Below are positions 48,550 to 61,049 of a DNA stretch of 64,000 nucleotides, piece after piece (positions within the stretch are counted from its first letter, which is position 1; each line of letters opens with the position of its first letter). Under the pieces are notes generated by a model. The model saw only the letters and a list, made by a program, of their open reading frames with translations, had not been told where the DNA came from and did no database searches. The position numbers and the translations under genes were made by a program. Source of the stretch: Polytrichum commune. Its lineage: Eukaryota > Streptophyta > Polytrichopsida > Polytrichales > Polytrichaceae. The stretch spans positions 2,108,001 to 2,172,000 of the forward strand of contig OX485804.1 in the NCBI GenBank assembly GCA_950295325.1, given 5' to 3'.

Positions 48550-51500
48550 AAACATTAGCTCACACGGTATGATTCACAGAAATTCATCACATGCCTTAGA
48601 TGGTTAGTGCGGCTGATCCCAATTGGAATTTTGGGTGGTAGAATTGATGTGAATATTCTTGCAATTAGCATGACCTTAATTAAGTCGGAGCAACTTAGAA
48701 CAGTTTTATCTGAACCTGTTTTAGTTAGTTATAAGATTAAGCAAAACTCTCTAGTATGTTTCCTCTGTCACTTCCCTTCAATGTGGATGGGGAGCCCTGT
48801 TAGCTTCAAGTTGAATTCCTGGATTTCATCAAATCACACAACTTACCGGTCACAAAAACATGACTGTAATATCTCTTGCTCATTTCCATGTAGCTGCATG
48901 TTGCCTTCTACTTGGTGGCAACAGTCATATGAGTACTCATCCAATGATCAACATTTTCACAATAAAGTTGGGCCAACTTGGATCATGAATACCTAAGCTT
49001 GTATGAGTTGGTCATGAATCTTCAAGGAAATTGTGGATAGAGCCCATGCACCCTTAGATAGGGGCAGGCAGCCTCTAAGGGACCTCTTTTTGAAGAGGCT
49101 CTCCATTTGCTCCTGCTGAATCAAGAGCCTACCTTGTTTATGAATCTTCAAGTGCCCTCCCTTCCCCCCAGAAAATAACAACCCCATTTTGGATCACATA
49201 GTCTTCATAATACAATTTGCATTGGGTTCCCACATGATCATAGAAAAAAAGAAAAAGAAATGCATCCACTTTGAAAATCCATAGCTGATTCATAATCTTA
49301 GCTAAATAAATGACTGAACCTAAATCATGGGCACATATAAAACAATCAATGCATGTTATCGCAAGTACACCTTAATATGAGAAAAAGAAAAAGTTGTCAA
49401 CTCTACCATTGGAAATAATCATGGAAGACATGTATGCAACCTTTCGTGACTCCTACATGTAGTACCGTGGGTACACACTAATCTTAAAAACAAATATTAT
49501 AGTAAAACCGGACTAGTATCTGGAAGTCTAGGTTTTGTCCATAGCTCCACTCCTTAATCCAACAAAATTCTTGAAGTGTGCAACATTGTGTGTGGGGACA
49601 AGAGATGCCATTACATATTTAAGCCGCATGCTTCCTCACCCTTTCTAAACAAAAGAGATGCCATGCTCCATGGGAATACCTTGCCACCACACTAAGATCA
49701 TTTTGGCACAGACTAAGACTCCTAATCTAATGTTTATCATATTTTGAGCACATAGTCAAATCTCTTCTAAGCATGTGTTTTTTAAATATTTGTTATTGGA
49801 ACCACACCTAACTACAAACCACTGAAATGTAAGTGTCCAATTAAGATAAGTAGCATGGCATTTAGGCATGTCTACCTTCATATAATAAGTAACCGGCAGC
49901 TCTTTATCATAAAGTTGACAAATCAATCCTTCAATAACATGCACATGCTTAATTTTATGGACTCAAACATATGATAAAGCTATGGTCTTAGTAAAAATCC
50001 CAGAGTAGCTGCAATTGTTCTGGTGTAACCACCCAATTGAGTTTCATACATTGAGGACCTCATACCTGGAGTGATTACAGGTTGCATGAACGGCTTCAAC
50101 ATTACTTACAAATGTATTTTGTGACAATTCAGATAAAATGTCCTGTTTTTTTTAATTGGAAACACTCCAATGCCAAATTTTAGTCTAATATGCCATGTGT
50201 CACACTGTTGTTGGTTAGGATCATCAATTCGCTTATGTGGTCTCAGGAGCTAACCTTGTCTGCTTTGAGTTCGAATTTAAATCTCTCCATTTTTCTATTT
50301 TGGGTGGTGGATGTCTATGATTCAGCAAGATTTGAAGGGGCACATATCAGCTTAGAAGATGATATGCACTGATGCTGGGCCCATGATCTGTAAATTCGAT
50401 TACATTATTCATATCATGGATCATTTTCCAAACTGCAAAATAAGTACTATAGTAACAGTTCCATAACAATAGCAAAAATTATTAAATAATAGACACAACT
50501 AAGTTCTTGAAATGAGACACAAGACTTGTTTCATCCTTAGTGGACTTGTGAGTGTACACTTGTTTAGATTTGTAGGGATTTTGTGTTGCCAATGGCTTTA
50601 AATCTTGAGATTTGGAAAAGAAGTCACCTTGGGCATTGAACACTTTGTCTCCAAAATCTATATGATTACAATTTACAGTGTGTATGTTTTGATGATGTTG
50701 AAAACAATGTTGTGTGGGTGTTACTTTTGAGCCATGTCTTAAGGCAGGGCATCCCACCTACTTTAGTGGTTGTCAAACCTTAGCCCTTCGTCCTAAGGGT
50801 AAATGAGATCCAATGTTGCATACCAAGAAAAATAAGAAGAAATATCAAATTTGTCATGAACATTGTCATAGAGAGAGCTTGCCTTATCTGCATTCTTTAT
50901 GACTTCCCCCCAAACAATTTCAGGATAGTCAAAGAGATATTGCCAAATAGTTTGCATCACCTACATAACATGACATTTGATATTGTTAAAGGTACTAAGG
51001 TCCTTTCTTGCAAGATTACATAATTATGGTCCACAAAGTAAATGACTGTCATTCCAAAGATCCCATGGTAGGAAGAGAGATGATGCCAACTAGAGGCTGA
51101 CGTGAATGAAGAACGCTTGATCACAACTATGAGCTCAATGTATATGAACCCAAATTGGTAACAACCCTCCATTTATTGAGTGGAACTATGTGACAAGTGC
51201 CATTTCCACTTGTCGGAGGTACCAGTCCCTACACCCGGTGGCTAGGTACAAAAGGAACTAATATAATTGTGGGTTGTGTGTTCGTGTGAGCACCTTGGGG
51301 TTCGATGTTATGTTGGCAAGATGGCTACACTAATGACCCCATGGTATAATTTAAAGGCTATGAATTATACAATCCCACAAGATTCAATGAGCAATTACAG
51401 TTTTCTCATAGCAATACATTCACAGGTGTGACATTACTCATTGCTTTCAAATTTTTGAATCTAGCTCTCCAAGAGTTGACTGCGATCCCCTTGTGCCAAA

Positions 51501-52190
51501 GAGCCCAACTTAATGGAGAAACCATCTTGGTTGCTCCTCATTTTATTGCACACATTTATAGGGGCAGAGGGGGTGACCCTCCCTTGTAGACATATGTACC
51601 CCAGGGGCCAGGAGGCAACTTCTCATCATAATCACAGAGGAGGTTACTTTCTTTAGAACTTGGCCAATGATCTGCAAAATCATTTTGAAGAAGCATGATT
51701 TTGGAATTGATGTTGAATAGTTGTCCATGATCAACAGACAGAAGCAAAATTCTCCTCAAAAGAACAGAGAGGACGAAGTTACACAATAGGAGGCGCCATC
51801 CCAGTTCTCTACACAAGTTTTTGCTTGACATTTCTTGTGTCCAGCATACAAAGGCCTAAGGACACTACCATAGAATACCTAACATCGATTTAGCTTAATT
51901 TGTTGGACTACAACCACGACTATATTTAGAACAAACCGTGTCACGTAATTGAGCTTTACTAAAGCTCTGGAAAATCCAGTTTGCAGATCCCACAAAGTAC
52001 CTATACTCAATGCAAATTCACATGGTGCTTGAATGAACTAGCAAGTTCACCAGGCTCGTCAAAATTCCCATTGTTGGAGTATTAGCACTACTGAAATGTA
52101 GCTTGAGCCTTAGAGCTCGGACCTGAAGTCTCATCACAGTTAAGGAAATCCAGGAGTCTGGTTCCACAATTACATAGGTAGCTATTTAAT
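48550..52190. other. spacer between P and Q units, block B
   Basis: Collinear with 28.5-32.4 kb. No gene supported; many open frames here are not shared in frame with block A. Confidence 0.45.
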
Positions 52191-54038
52191 CTATTCCAGT
52201 TGGACATTCAATAGTGCACATTCCAAATGTGGAATGTTCACATAGGGGGGATAGTACAGCACACCCTGCTCAACATGCGGACATTGCACAACAGCCGGTT
52301 GATAGGAGGGAATGTTAATAGGCGCACTTCTGCCTGTGAGGTGATTTGCATGTTGTTCAATCAGCATGTTGGAAAATGGAGGAGGTTGTGATCCCTGGAC
52401 ATCTTGATCACTTTGGTGTACCATTTGAATTGGCTGAGCTGGTGCTTGCCACTGGTTGGGGCCTAAAACATCTCGCGAAGATGTTAAGGATTCTGGTCGA
52501 GGTGCTGGTGCTAAGGATTTTGTCCGAGGAGCTCGCCCTGCGTGACTGCTATTGGGGATGCCTCCTTCACCTTGCACATCATATGCCACCATGCATGCCA
52601 AAAAGTTAATTACCATTGAGCCCAACTTGGCCACATGGTGCAGTGCTCATCACAAGAAGGCTGGGGTGGGGTGTAAGCAAACTAGATAACTTTGGAGGTC
52701 CCACAGGGTTTATTGGGCATCAAATATTTTTCTTCCTCTCTTCTAGACCCTCCGATCATGGAGATCGACGGTTTAGGTTGAAGGCATGGGAAAGAGAGGG
52801 TAATGTTATGTGGAAGGCATCCTCTTCCACAATCTAGAATGCAACCTAATGCACCAAATGTTAATGAATAGCTTACTTATCATCAGTTAATTGTCAGATC
52901 CAGCTACAAGAGCTCTTAGAAATTCACAGTAATCTATATCAGGATTTAGATGTTGTTTAGCACATTTCAACTATCAATATGATGTTTGACATCCAGTGTA
53001 TATGCACATGGCTATTGAATAATGTGAATGTGCTATTCAAATTGAGAAACGTTGACAATTTCACATTGCCCATAACACAGATTGATTTCTTATAGAAATC
53101 CATCTCCTCGCACATTGATGTACAACCCCCTTCAAATGGTCCTCATGTGAATAACCTGATTGTTGACCTGGGTCTCCCATTCAAACTAGCTGTTTCAAAA
53201 TCGCTTCTTCTGTTGTTTCTAATGACTTCATAATTTCCTACCTCACAAAGAGGACCAACATGCTTGGACATCAGAGGGCAATGACAACATCAATCCATTC
53301 ATACGGCTTGTGTGTAAATTAGAGATATAGGTTTACACTTTCAAACCGAGTAGATTCTGCAATTTTTTTCTGAAGCAGGGCCCTTTAGGTACTAAATTCC
53401 ATTTCCAAGAAAATTATGAAATTTCTTAGAATCTGTAGACGTCTTATCTTACTAAACACAAAACAAACCTAACCAATTCTTTGAACCAGCTTCTCAATTC
53501 TGCGATCCTCACCCTTGGGAGATTAATTGGCTACAAGACATTGAGCTGTGTGAGATTGACAGGCTTGATGTTAAGCCCATGTTAAGCCACCACCAAGATG
53601 AGCTATGTGAGATTCACGTTAACAGGCTTGATGTTAAGGTACCACCAAAGATCATGTCTCTGGGCACAATTGCAGCTGCACATTAAGGTGGTTTCACTCC
53701 GTGAACTTACCAACAAGTGATCGGGGCCGGGCCTCAGTGGATGATATTATTGGCGTCGGCATTTGATAATTATTCTTTGTGACCACCTGCACGCGGGGAC
53801 GCCAATCATTCTCTTTCGAAAGACCATCGTGCATTGTTGCGATGCACTCGTGCATCATTTTCATCCCTTTAGCCAGCCGCCTGCAAAATAGGCGATGAGC
53901 CCGAGCCGAGCGTGCCGCTTCCTTCCGCCTCTTATATGTGAGGTAGACTCTCTCTGCTCCATCACTTGTCATAATGCCGATACTCGCTTCAGCTGGATCA
54001 TGGGTCGACATACTTCTTCTCCGCCCTGCAGCAAGCAT
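52191..54038 (-). CDS. gene Q, block B: P paralogue, tentative 2-exon model
   Basis: Exon 1, 54038-53711, starts MLAAGRRRSMSTHD and has the basic stretch YKRRKEAARSARAHRLFCRR and the end SSTEARPRSLV before a G|GTAAGT donor (phase 1). Exon 2, 52645-52191, follows a gatgag acceptor and reads LHHVAKLGSMVINFLAC, DVQGEGGIPNSS, PNQWQAPAQPIQM and ends LECALLNVQLE. This model closes at 260 codons, but only because block B has five extra bases (ctgca) near 52642. The acceptor used by P would give a stop. The exon 1 frame extends upstream without a stop to 54230, so the true start is uncertain. Resembles P throughout; function unknown. Confidence 0.4.
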
Positions 54039-55383
54039 CCATGCGTGCTCCTGCTGATTAGAAACACTCACCGCCAATAGCTGATTCAGAAGATCGTTTA
54101 TGTGGTCCTCTTGACAATTATGAGAACTGGCATGGAATTTATGTAGCAAACTTTCACAATGATGGGTGGAGGGAAAGGAAAAAAATACGAACTGAGAATG
54201 ACATGATGTGCCATACGAACCATCAACCATAGGACACGTAGGCTAGATTTTGGACACGGGGTTGCCCCGAGAAGAATGATAAATCTGCACGTCAGTTTAT
54301 TGAGGAGAAATGTGCTTATATACAAAATCTCAGCTTGTAATGAAGACTCCGGGAAAATAAAACGACTGGAAATGTATACCACAGAAACCGTCAGCCATGT
54401 ACATTCTTTTGAAATTTATGGGTAGGTAGCAAGGAGAGAGACAAAATATGGTGAGGTTTAGTATTATGAGCAGGTCAATCGACAGGAATTTATGATGACT
54501 TACTTCAACAATGAAGGTTACTGAACAAACCGAGAGAAGATACAAGGGACATTAACATCTGGCACCAGCTATGTGTGTTCTGGTCATTAGGTTGTGAATA
54601 GAACATTACCAGAATCAGCACATGAGCTTGATGGTGATCACGTAGATAGGCAGGAACTTATGATGCAGCAAACTTCCACAATGATTAAAGGAAACACAAC
54701 AAGAAAACGACCGATTCAAATGTTTGCGACAAAACCACTGTGTTTGTAACTTGCAGGTTTGAGGAAAACCTCCTCTGCCTACCACAAAAATCACAAATTT
54801 TTTAAAAATAAAGTTTCACTCATGTAGTTGGAAACAACCTTCCCTGGCGAGATGATGAACACTATACCTGGTCTACAACTCCGACACATACACAAGAAGA
54901 CAAAACTCCATGGATGGAGGATTCAATTTTCCCCACCTATTAGGTGATTTCTATCAACTCTTGCGATCAAAGACAAGATCGGCAACTTGCAACGTGGAGG
55001 AGTTATTCCTTCCCATGCACGTTAACCCATCCGCACACACTGTAGCAGAAAATCCGTTAATAAGGGCTTCAACAATCTGATGTACGTAATCATCATCCTT
55101 GATCCACAACAAGCAAATTAAATCAGAGACAATTTCAAGCCTAAAAACCCATTACTAAATTCAGGTGGCTCATGTGAATTCGTTGGGAACTCCATCCATG
55201 CTCAAGGGGCAAACTTCCATACCCGAAAAAGTCACCACAAGTACTTGGAGAGTTGTGCAATAACAAGAGTACACACAGGCACCATAAAATCAGAGAGGAA
55301 AGTGCACACAGAGATTCAATCAATAACGAGCGGAGGAAAGTTCCAGAATAAAGACAATGTAAATGAAGGAAAGGCGTTAACAA

Positions 55384-55401
55384 CTTAACGTGCATTTGTG
55401 G
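55384..55401 (-). promoter_or_regulatory. conserved promoter core, Q-B (one mismatch)
   Basis: CTTAACGTGCATTTGTGG, one base different from the other cores, followed by TCCCA, so the TGGGCCCA palindrome of Q-A is lost here. Confidence 0.45.
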
Positions 55402-55599
55402 TCCCATAAGTTTTCCCGTATGCGTCAGGACAATGAGCTTGACAGAATTCAATCTGAGCCCAGCATCTGGCAGCAAGCAGAATATTATCATAGAATTGCT
55501 ACTACTAGCTGTGTGCCTTGAAGAATGTGCGAACATGTGAGCAACCCAAAACATGCCAAAACTGAACATTCCGCTACAAATTTCATGTACTACTCTTAC

Positions 55600-58000
55600 C
55601 CTTTCGAGAGAACTTGAGCGACAACTTTTGGTGGACGCACTGTTTGTATATACTTTGCTTTCCTGACACTGTGCATGTTGATTTTTTCTTCATGGTTTAT
55701 CTTCGAGAGGTCAGAATTACCTCACAAGGTACGAGTCACATAAGGTGTAACTTAGTACATCATTGCATGCTTTAGAGGGCTGTTTGTGCGTGGAATGTGA
55801 ACTTTGGTGGTAGAATGGGTATCATGGATATTTGTGTGATTAGTATTTCTCTAGTGAAGTCAGAGCATCTAAGGTCATGTTTTTATGAGGTTGTATGAGT
55901 TAGTTACAATATGTCTAATTGAAAACTGGACTTTCCTTTCTTTCAAGTTCCTTCAATGAGGATGGGGCTCTCATATTAGACGTCAAGTTTGAGTCTACTT
56001 AACCATACAAAGTGAGATTCATATATATCACAGTGAGGTTACTTTGAATATATAGTTACATTGAAGGGACATAATTGAGCCCAATGCCCTCCAAAAGGAT
56101 GGTAGTACATCTTATGTTACATCTTGGTTGCACACAAACAATACAAGAAGAATAAACTCATATTCATGTCAATGCTTGAACAATGAAATTATTTCTTCTT
56201 CTTTTTTTATTAAGGAGTTCATTTCAATTAGATGATAAGCACCAATGACATTTAACAACAAGGTATGTGATTTTAAAATGAACAATTTTTGAAATGGTTG
56301 CCAATTTACAACTTTCCTAGATTTGCATTCTAGAATGAAGAGATGTGTTGCACTTCAGATTTTGATCACCTTAGAATCAGTGTCCATTTTAGGCTCACAT
56401 ATTTTAGACTATATTCATATGATGAAACTATTTTCCAGACAACAAATGCTCACTATAATAATTATAATACAAAGAACTATGTAAATAATAGAAACAACCA
56501 TTGAGCTAATTCAATCCGTACTAAACTTGTGAGTGTCCAGATTTGTAGGGATTTCAGTTTTCCAATGGCTTTTGAGATTTGGAGAACGAATTTTTTAGAA
56601 GTTTTAAAAAATCATTTTCAAGATCTACATGATTGCAAGTTTCATGTTTTGATGTTTCTTCAGCTATTATTTTGGGCCATGTCTTGAAGCGGGTCATCAT
56701 ATCCATTTTGGTGTTTGATGCTTAGCCGTTAGCCCTTACTAGTCCTTAGTTCTAAGTACTTTAAATGAGTCTCATTAAATAGTGAAGGTCTTTAGTGGGA
56801 GTGATAATAAATGAAGCCACCCCCCCCTCCCCCCCCCCCAACCCACCCCACCCCACCCCACCCCACCCCACCCATGGCATGAATCAGAGTTGCTTTATGC
56901 CTTATGCATTAAGCTCGTACTCTAACCCATGTTAGGTTCATGGACCTAAATTATGCACCAAGTGCTATTGCTTTCTAACAAAGGTCGTTTCTATTTGGTG
57001 ATAACAAGGGCACCAAAGGAAGAAAGCGAAGGAAAGGGAGAAGGGTTGGAGGTCATGGGGTCCGATTTTGGTTTTTTTAAGGGGTAGGACTCAAGGGGTG
57101 CACTCATGGGGTCAATGTAGAATAATCTATACACAACAGAAGGTGTGGTGATGGTGGTGGTGAGGTCATCACCCTATTGTTCCCCACCGTTTATGTGCAA
57201 CATCCCAAAGAGAGAAGATAGAAAGAAAGAAAGAAAAAGAAAAATATATATCTAAATGTAAGAAAAAAACTAGAACATAAGGATGAGTAGGCTCCTATTA
57301 AAAACATTTTGGGGCATGCCTACATTTTATTGGATAATACTAAAAGCCCTATGCACCCTACAGTCATGGTGCAAAGGCAAGTGCTCGAAAAAAACCTTTC
57401 TAGTGCATGATATAATTTCGCAAGGTCCGCCAAATTAAGTTTTTGGACACCCATTCAATAATGTATTTTTGTGTGCATTTAAGTGAGGTCATTTATATAG
57501 AAGACTACATATATTGATCCCGATGAATCAATGTGCTAAAAGTATAAGATGCACTAGCAACACACAATATGCTATTTGGGTCATATTAACTTATAGGGTT
57601 TAGGGTTCTCATGGATTAAGGTTTAAAGTTGCCACTTATTTCTTTGCATACACAACATCCTCAAGACAATGGCCAACAACAAACAACACACACTTCACAA
57701 AAACAATGGGAATTGCTCACAATGCCACAAATGTTTTGTATGCACAATCCTCTAGGAGATGGTATCATGATGGCACATAATGTACACACACAGTGCACTT
57801 AAAAATAATCTACAACCTCATCGGAGCGTCAAATGTCTACAAGAACAAAACTAGCATACATTGAACATCTCCAACATTAAGGTCCAAAACATTGCTCCCT
57901 CGCTGATCTCCAAAACTCAACTCCAACACCAGCAACAAGCCTTAAGCTGCAGCCATGGAAGGAAGAACTGAGGATGCCACACTATAGAAGCAACAACCTT
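55600..58000. other. spacer between Q and R units, block B
   Basis: Collinear with 35.8-38.8 kb without the 37716-38290 insertion. Includes a C-rich and CCCCA-repeat tract at 56821-56873 and GAAA runs near 57217-57240. No gene supported. Confidence 0.45.
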
Positions 58001-58025
58001 AAGAAACTTTCAAACATGCTTGTCC

Positions 58026-58358
58026 TCATCCCTTAGTTGCATCTCCACCCATTGGGGCGGAATTGAAGTAGTTTTCCAATGCCTGCATTTCCTTGTCATG
58101 GTTAGGGTTGGGCTCCAAACTCTCACCCAAAACCCTCAAACCAAAAAAAGCAGCCCGTGCAGCATAGCGTTGGTTGGCTCGCATTGCTTGATATCGGGCA
58201 AGCCACTCTGGATGATTTCTAATCATCCGGCTCCAAGTAGTGCTCACAAGACGGAGCTTAGACAATTGAGCAGTAACCTCATCAAATGTACCTTCCAAAA
58301 TCACCTTCAAAATGTGTTCCAAGAAGAGGTCCTCTGGAATGGGAGGTAAAATAGAGCC
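58026..58358 (-). CDS. gene R, block B: small F-box-like protein
   Basis: Encodes 110 residues starting MGSILPPIPEDLFLEHILK and continuing LSKLRLVSTTWSRMIRNHP, which follows the F-box pattern (L-P-E-D-L-hydrophobics-L-RLVS-WS-I); F-boxes bind SKP1 in SCF ubiquitin ligases. The rest (WLARYQAMRANQRYAARAAF, then a polar tail) holds no recognisable substrate domain, so it would be an F-box-only protein. The ATG lies about 30 bp after an acceptor-like tgctgtag that joins it to the same leader as P and Q. The reading frame also extends upstream of the ATG into the intron, so the ATG is preferred. Block A has a broken copy. Confidence 0.55.
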   Translation of the reverse strand, partial: GSILPPIPEDLFLEHILKVILEGTFDEVTAQLSKLRLVSTTWSRMIRNHPEWLARYQAMRANQRYAARAAFFGLRVLGESLEPNPNHDKEMQALENYFNSAPMGGDATKG

Positions 58359-58369
58359 CATACTGATGA

Positions 58370-58985
58370 GTTGAGGAGAGCCTCTCCTACCTACAGCAAA
58401 ACTCACAAAAACTATAACTATAAAGTTTCACTCATGTAGTTGGAAACACCTTCCCTGGTGAGATGATGAAGACTATTTTTTTTCTACAACTTAGACATAT
58501 CCACCAGAAAAGAAAACTCTGTGGATGGGAGATTCTGTTCTCCCCAGCTATTAACTGATTACTCTCAACTCTTGCAACCAAGGACAAGATCTCCAACTTG
58601 CAACATGGAGGAGTTATTCCTTCCTGTGCACACTAACCCACCCCATATAGGGTAGCAGAAAATCCATGAAGACTTCAACATTTTGATGAGTGTACTCATG
58701 CAGCATCCTTGATACACAACAAGCAAATTTCATCAAAGACAATTTCAAGCCTAGAAACACAATACCCAATTCAAGTCGCTCATGTGAATTCACTGCAAAC
58801 TCTATCCTTGCTCAAGGGGCAAACTCACATACCCGAAAAAGTCACAAGAAGTGCTTGGAGACTTGTGCACAAGTACACATGAATACAGAAGACACCATAA
58901 ATTCAGAGAGGAGAGTGCACAGAGAGATTCAATCAATGATGAGTGCAGGAAAGGTCCAAAATAAAGATAATGCAAATGAAGGAAG
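58370..58985 (-). other. gene R leader exons/introns, block B
   Basis: Contains the shared leader pieces: a donor TTTTTCGG|GTATGTGAG near 58833, an acceptor tgtttctag near 58752 and the acceptor tgctgtag near 58390 just before the F-box ORF. Sequence is closely related to the Q leader up to ggctctcctc and unrelated after it. Confidence 0.45.
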
Positions 58986-58988
58986 GTC

Positions 58989-59006
58989 GTTACCGTGCAT
59001 TTGTGG
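58989..59006 (-). promoter_or_regulatory. conserved promoter core, R-B (one mismatch)
   Basis: GTTACCGTGCATTTGTGG followed by GCCCA, giving TGGGCCCA. Lies about 640 bp upstream of the F-box ATG. Confidence 0.5.
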
Positions 59007-59782
59007 GCCCATAAGTTTTCCCCGATGTGTCAGGACAATGAGCTTGACAGAATTCAATCTGAGGCCGCCATCTGGCAGCAAGCAGAATATTATTCATAGA
59101 ATTGCTACTACTAGCTGTGTGCCTTGAACAATGTGCGAACATGTGAGCAACCCAGATCATGCCATAACTGAACATTCCGCTACAAATTTCATGTACAACT
59201 CTTATCCTTACCCTTTGGAGAGAACTTGGGCGACAACTTTTGGTGGACGCACTGTTCGTATATACTTTGCTTCCCTGACACTGTGGATGTTGCTTTTGTC
59301 TTCAAGGTTTATCTTTGAGAGGTCAGAATTATCTCACAAGGTACAAGTCACTTAAGTTGTAAGTTAGTACATCATTGCATGCATTAGATGACCGTTTGTG
59401 AGTGGAATTTGAACTTTGGTGGTAAAATGGGTACTATATATAGATATTTGTATAACTAGTATTTCTCTATTGAAGTCAGAGCAACTTATGTCATGTTTTT
59501 ATGAGCTTGTATGAGTTAGTTACGAGATGTCTAATTGAAAACTAGACTTTTCTTTTTTTCAATTTCCTTCACTGTGAATGTGGTCCTCATGGGCTTAGTG
59601 TTTCATTTACTAAGTCTTCCTATTCATTCAAAAGTAAGATTCACATAACTTGGTGACTCTACATTTCTTGCACAATTTATACTCTTAGCCACGTGGTGGC
59701 TTCTACTTGGTGGCAATACAAGTCAACGCTGATCATAAATGTCTAAGCTTGATGAGTTAGTTATGAACTGTTCACAAAATTG

Positions 59783-61049
59783 GGATAACATTACCCAACC
59801 CAATACTCTTAACTCCGGCGCGGATTTCGATGCGGCTCCAATGCGGCTCCGGGGAGGTTCGGATCAATGTTTTTTTTTTCAAAAGAAATGGGTCTCTACA
59901 TTGGCTCTTGGCCCATCCATTGGCTAGTTTCTTTGGCAATTTGAGTTGGCTTGAAGGAGCCCTAGCTGGCCACGTGGGATGACTTAACATATGGCGAATG
60001 CGACTAGATGTCATAGAAGGTTTGAGTATGTGGCGATATATAATTTTTTTGGGGCGAGTGTATGTGGCTATGTTTTGCCAACGTAGAGTTGAAATATGGC
60101 CCCCACTTCCTACGTTGTTGATGTAAATGTGGCTAATACAACCCAAAGTACATCAAAATTTGGCTACATCTAAGATTCAATGTACAAAAACTATTTGTTC
60201 CACGGCCCATGGGAAGAATGCTCAAAAATATGGCTACAACCTATACATGCGAGGTATTCCTCCTCAAATACAAGGAGAGGGCCACAAGAACATGTCCCAT
60301 AACCCTTGTCCAAACCCCAATGAGCAAAAATAAAGGAAAAAAAAGATGGAGAAGGAGAAGGAGAAGGAGCTGGACTTGGTGGGGCTTGGCTTGGCTTGGC
60401 TTGGAAACAAGCCAAAGTTAAACAAAAAGTGCCCACCTGCAGAAACCTAGGCGCCCGGTGTGGGGGGAAGTCTAAACTTGCCGGGGCCTGCCTCGTAGGA
60501 CGGTGGGGACTTTTTGTTGGCAGGAGAGGAGCAGAGCGGCGATGGAGAAGCACACAACGGGCTTGGGGTGGCGATACGGGCGGCCATGATTGAGCCGGGG
60601 GGTGGCCTCTAACACCGTGGTAACGGGGCCGGGTTGGCTACAATGCATGCCGCCCGACCCGGTTTGAGGCTAACCCAACGGGCATTTTCAAAATAAACCA
60701 TGTGTAAACATAGCATGGCCCTAACTAGTGTAGCAAAAAACATCTGTATAGCCAGATATAAAAACGCTGGTTCGGATGCCAGCTCCGGTGGGTTCGGGTG
60801 GGTTGGGGCAAAAATTGCCCCCTATTTTTTTGATTGGGTGGGGCCTTACTTGATCTCATAAGGAGCCTCGTAGGGTAATTTGGGGCCGTAGAACCCAAAT
60901 TTAGCAAAAAACAAACAAAAAAAGTCATCAAGGGGCCAAAACGGGGAGGGCCAGAAAAATGGACCCACCGGAGCTGGCATCCGAACCTCCCCGGAGCCGC
61001 ATCGAAATCCGCGCTGGAGTTAAGAGTATTGGGTTGGGTAATGTTAGGG
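59783..61049. mobile_element. MULE-like element, inserted only in block B
   Basis: The 9-bp duplication ACAAAATTG lies at 59774-59782 and 61050-61058. Long inverted ends share TAACATTACCCAACCCAATA and run on through cgcggatttcgatgcggctc to ggttcggat (about 80 bp). The outermost 3 bases differ. Block A keeps the empty site (ccttccaaaaaattgtggat, about 40221-40240). The 1,267-bp body is GC-rich and has no transposase; a second inverted pair (about 60773-60800 and 60960-60990) lies inside its right half. The body may include captured DNA: the minus frame at 60191-60553 is open for 120 codons but is low-complexity (Pro/Ser). Confidence 0.85.

Noticed and set aside
60191-60553. 120-codon Pro/Ser-rich minus frame in the MULE-like element
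   Set aside because: Low-complexity triplet repeats; no evidence of translation.
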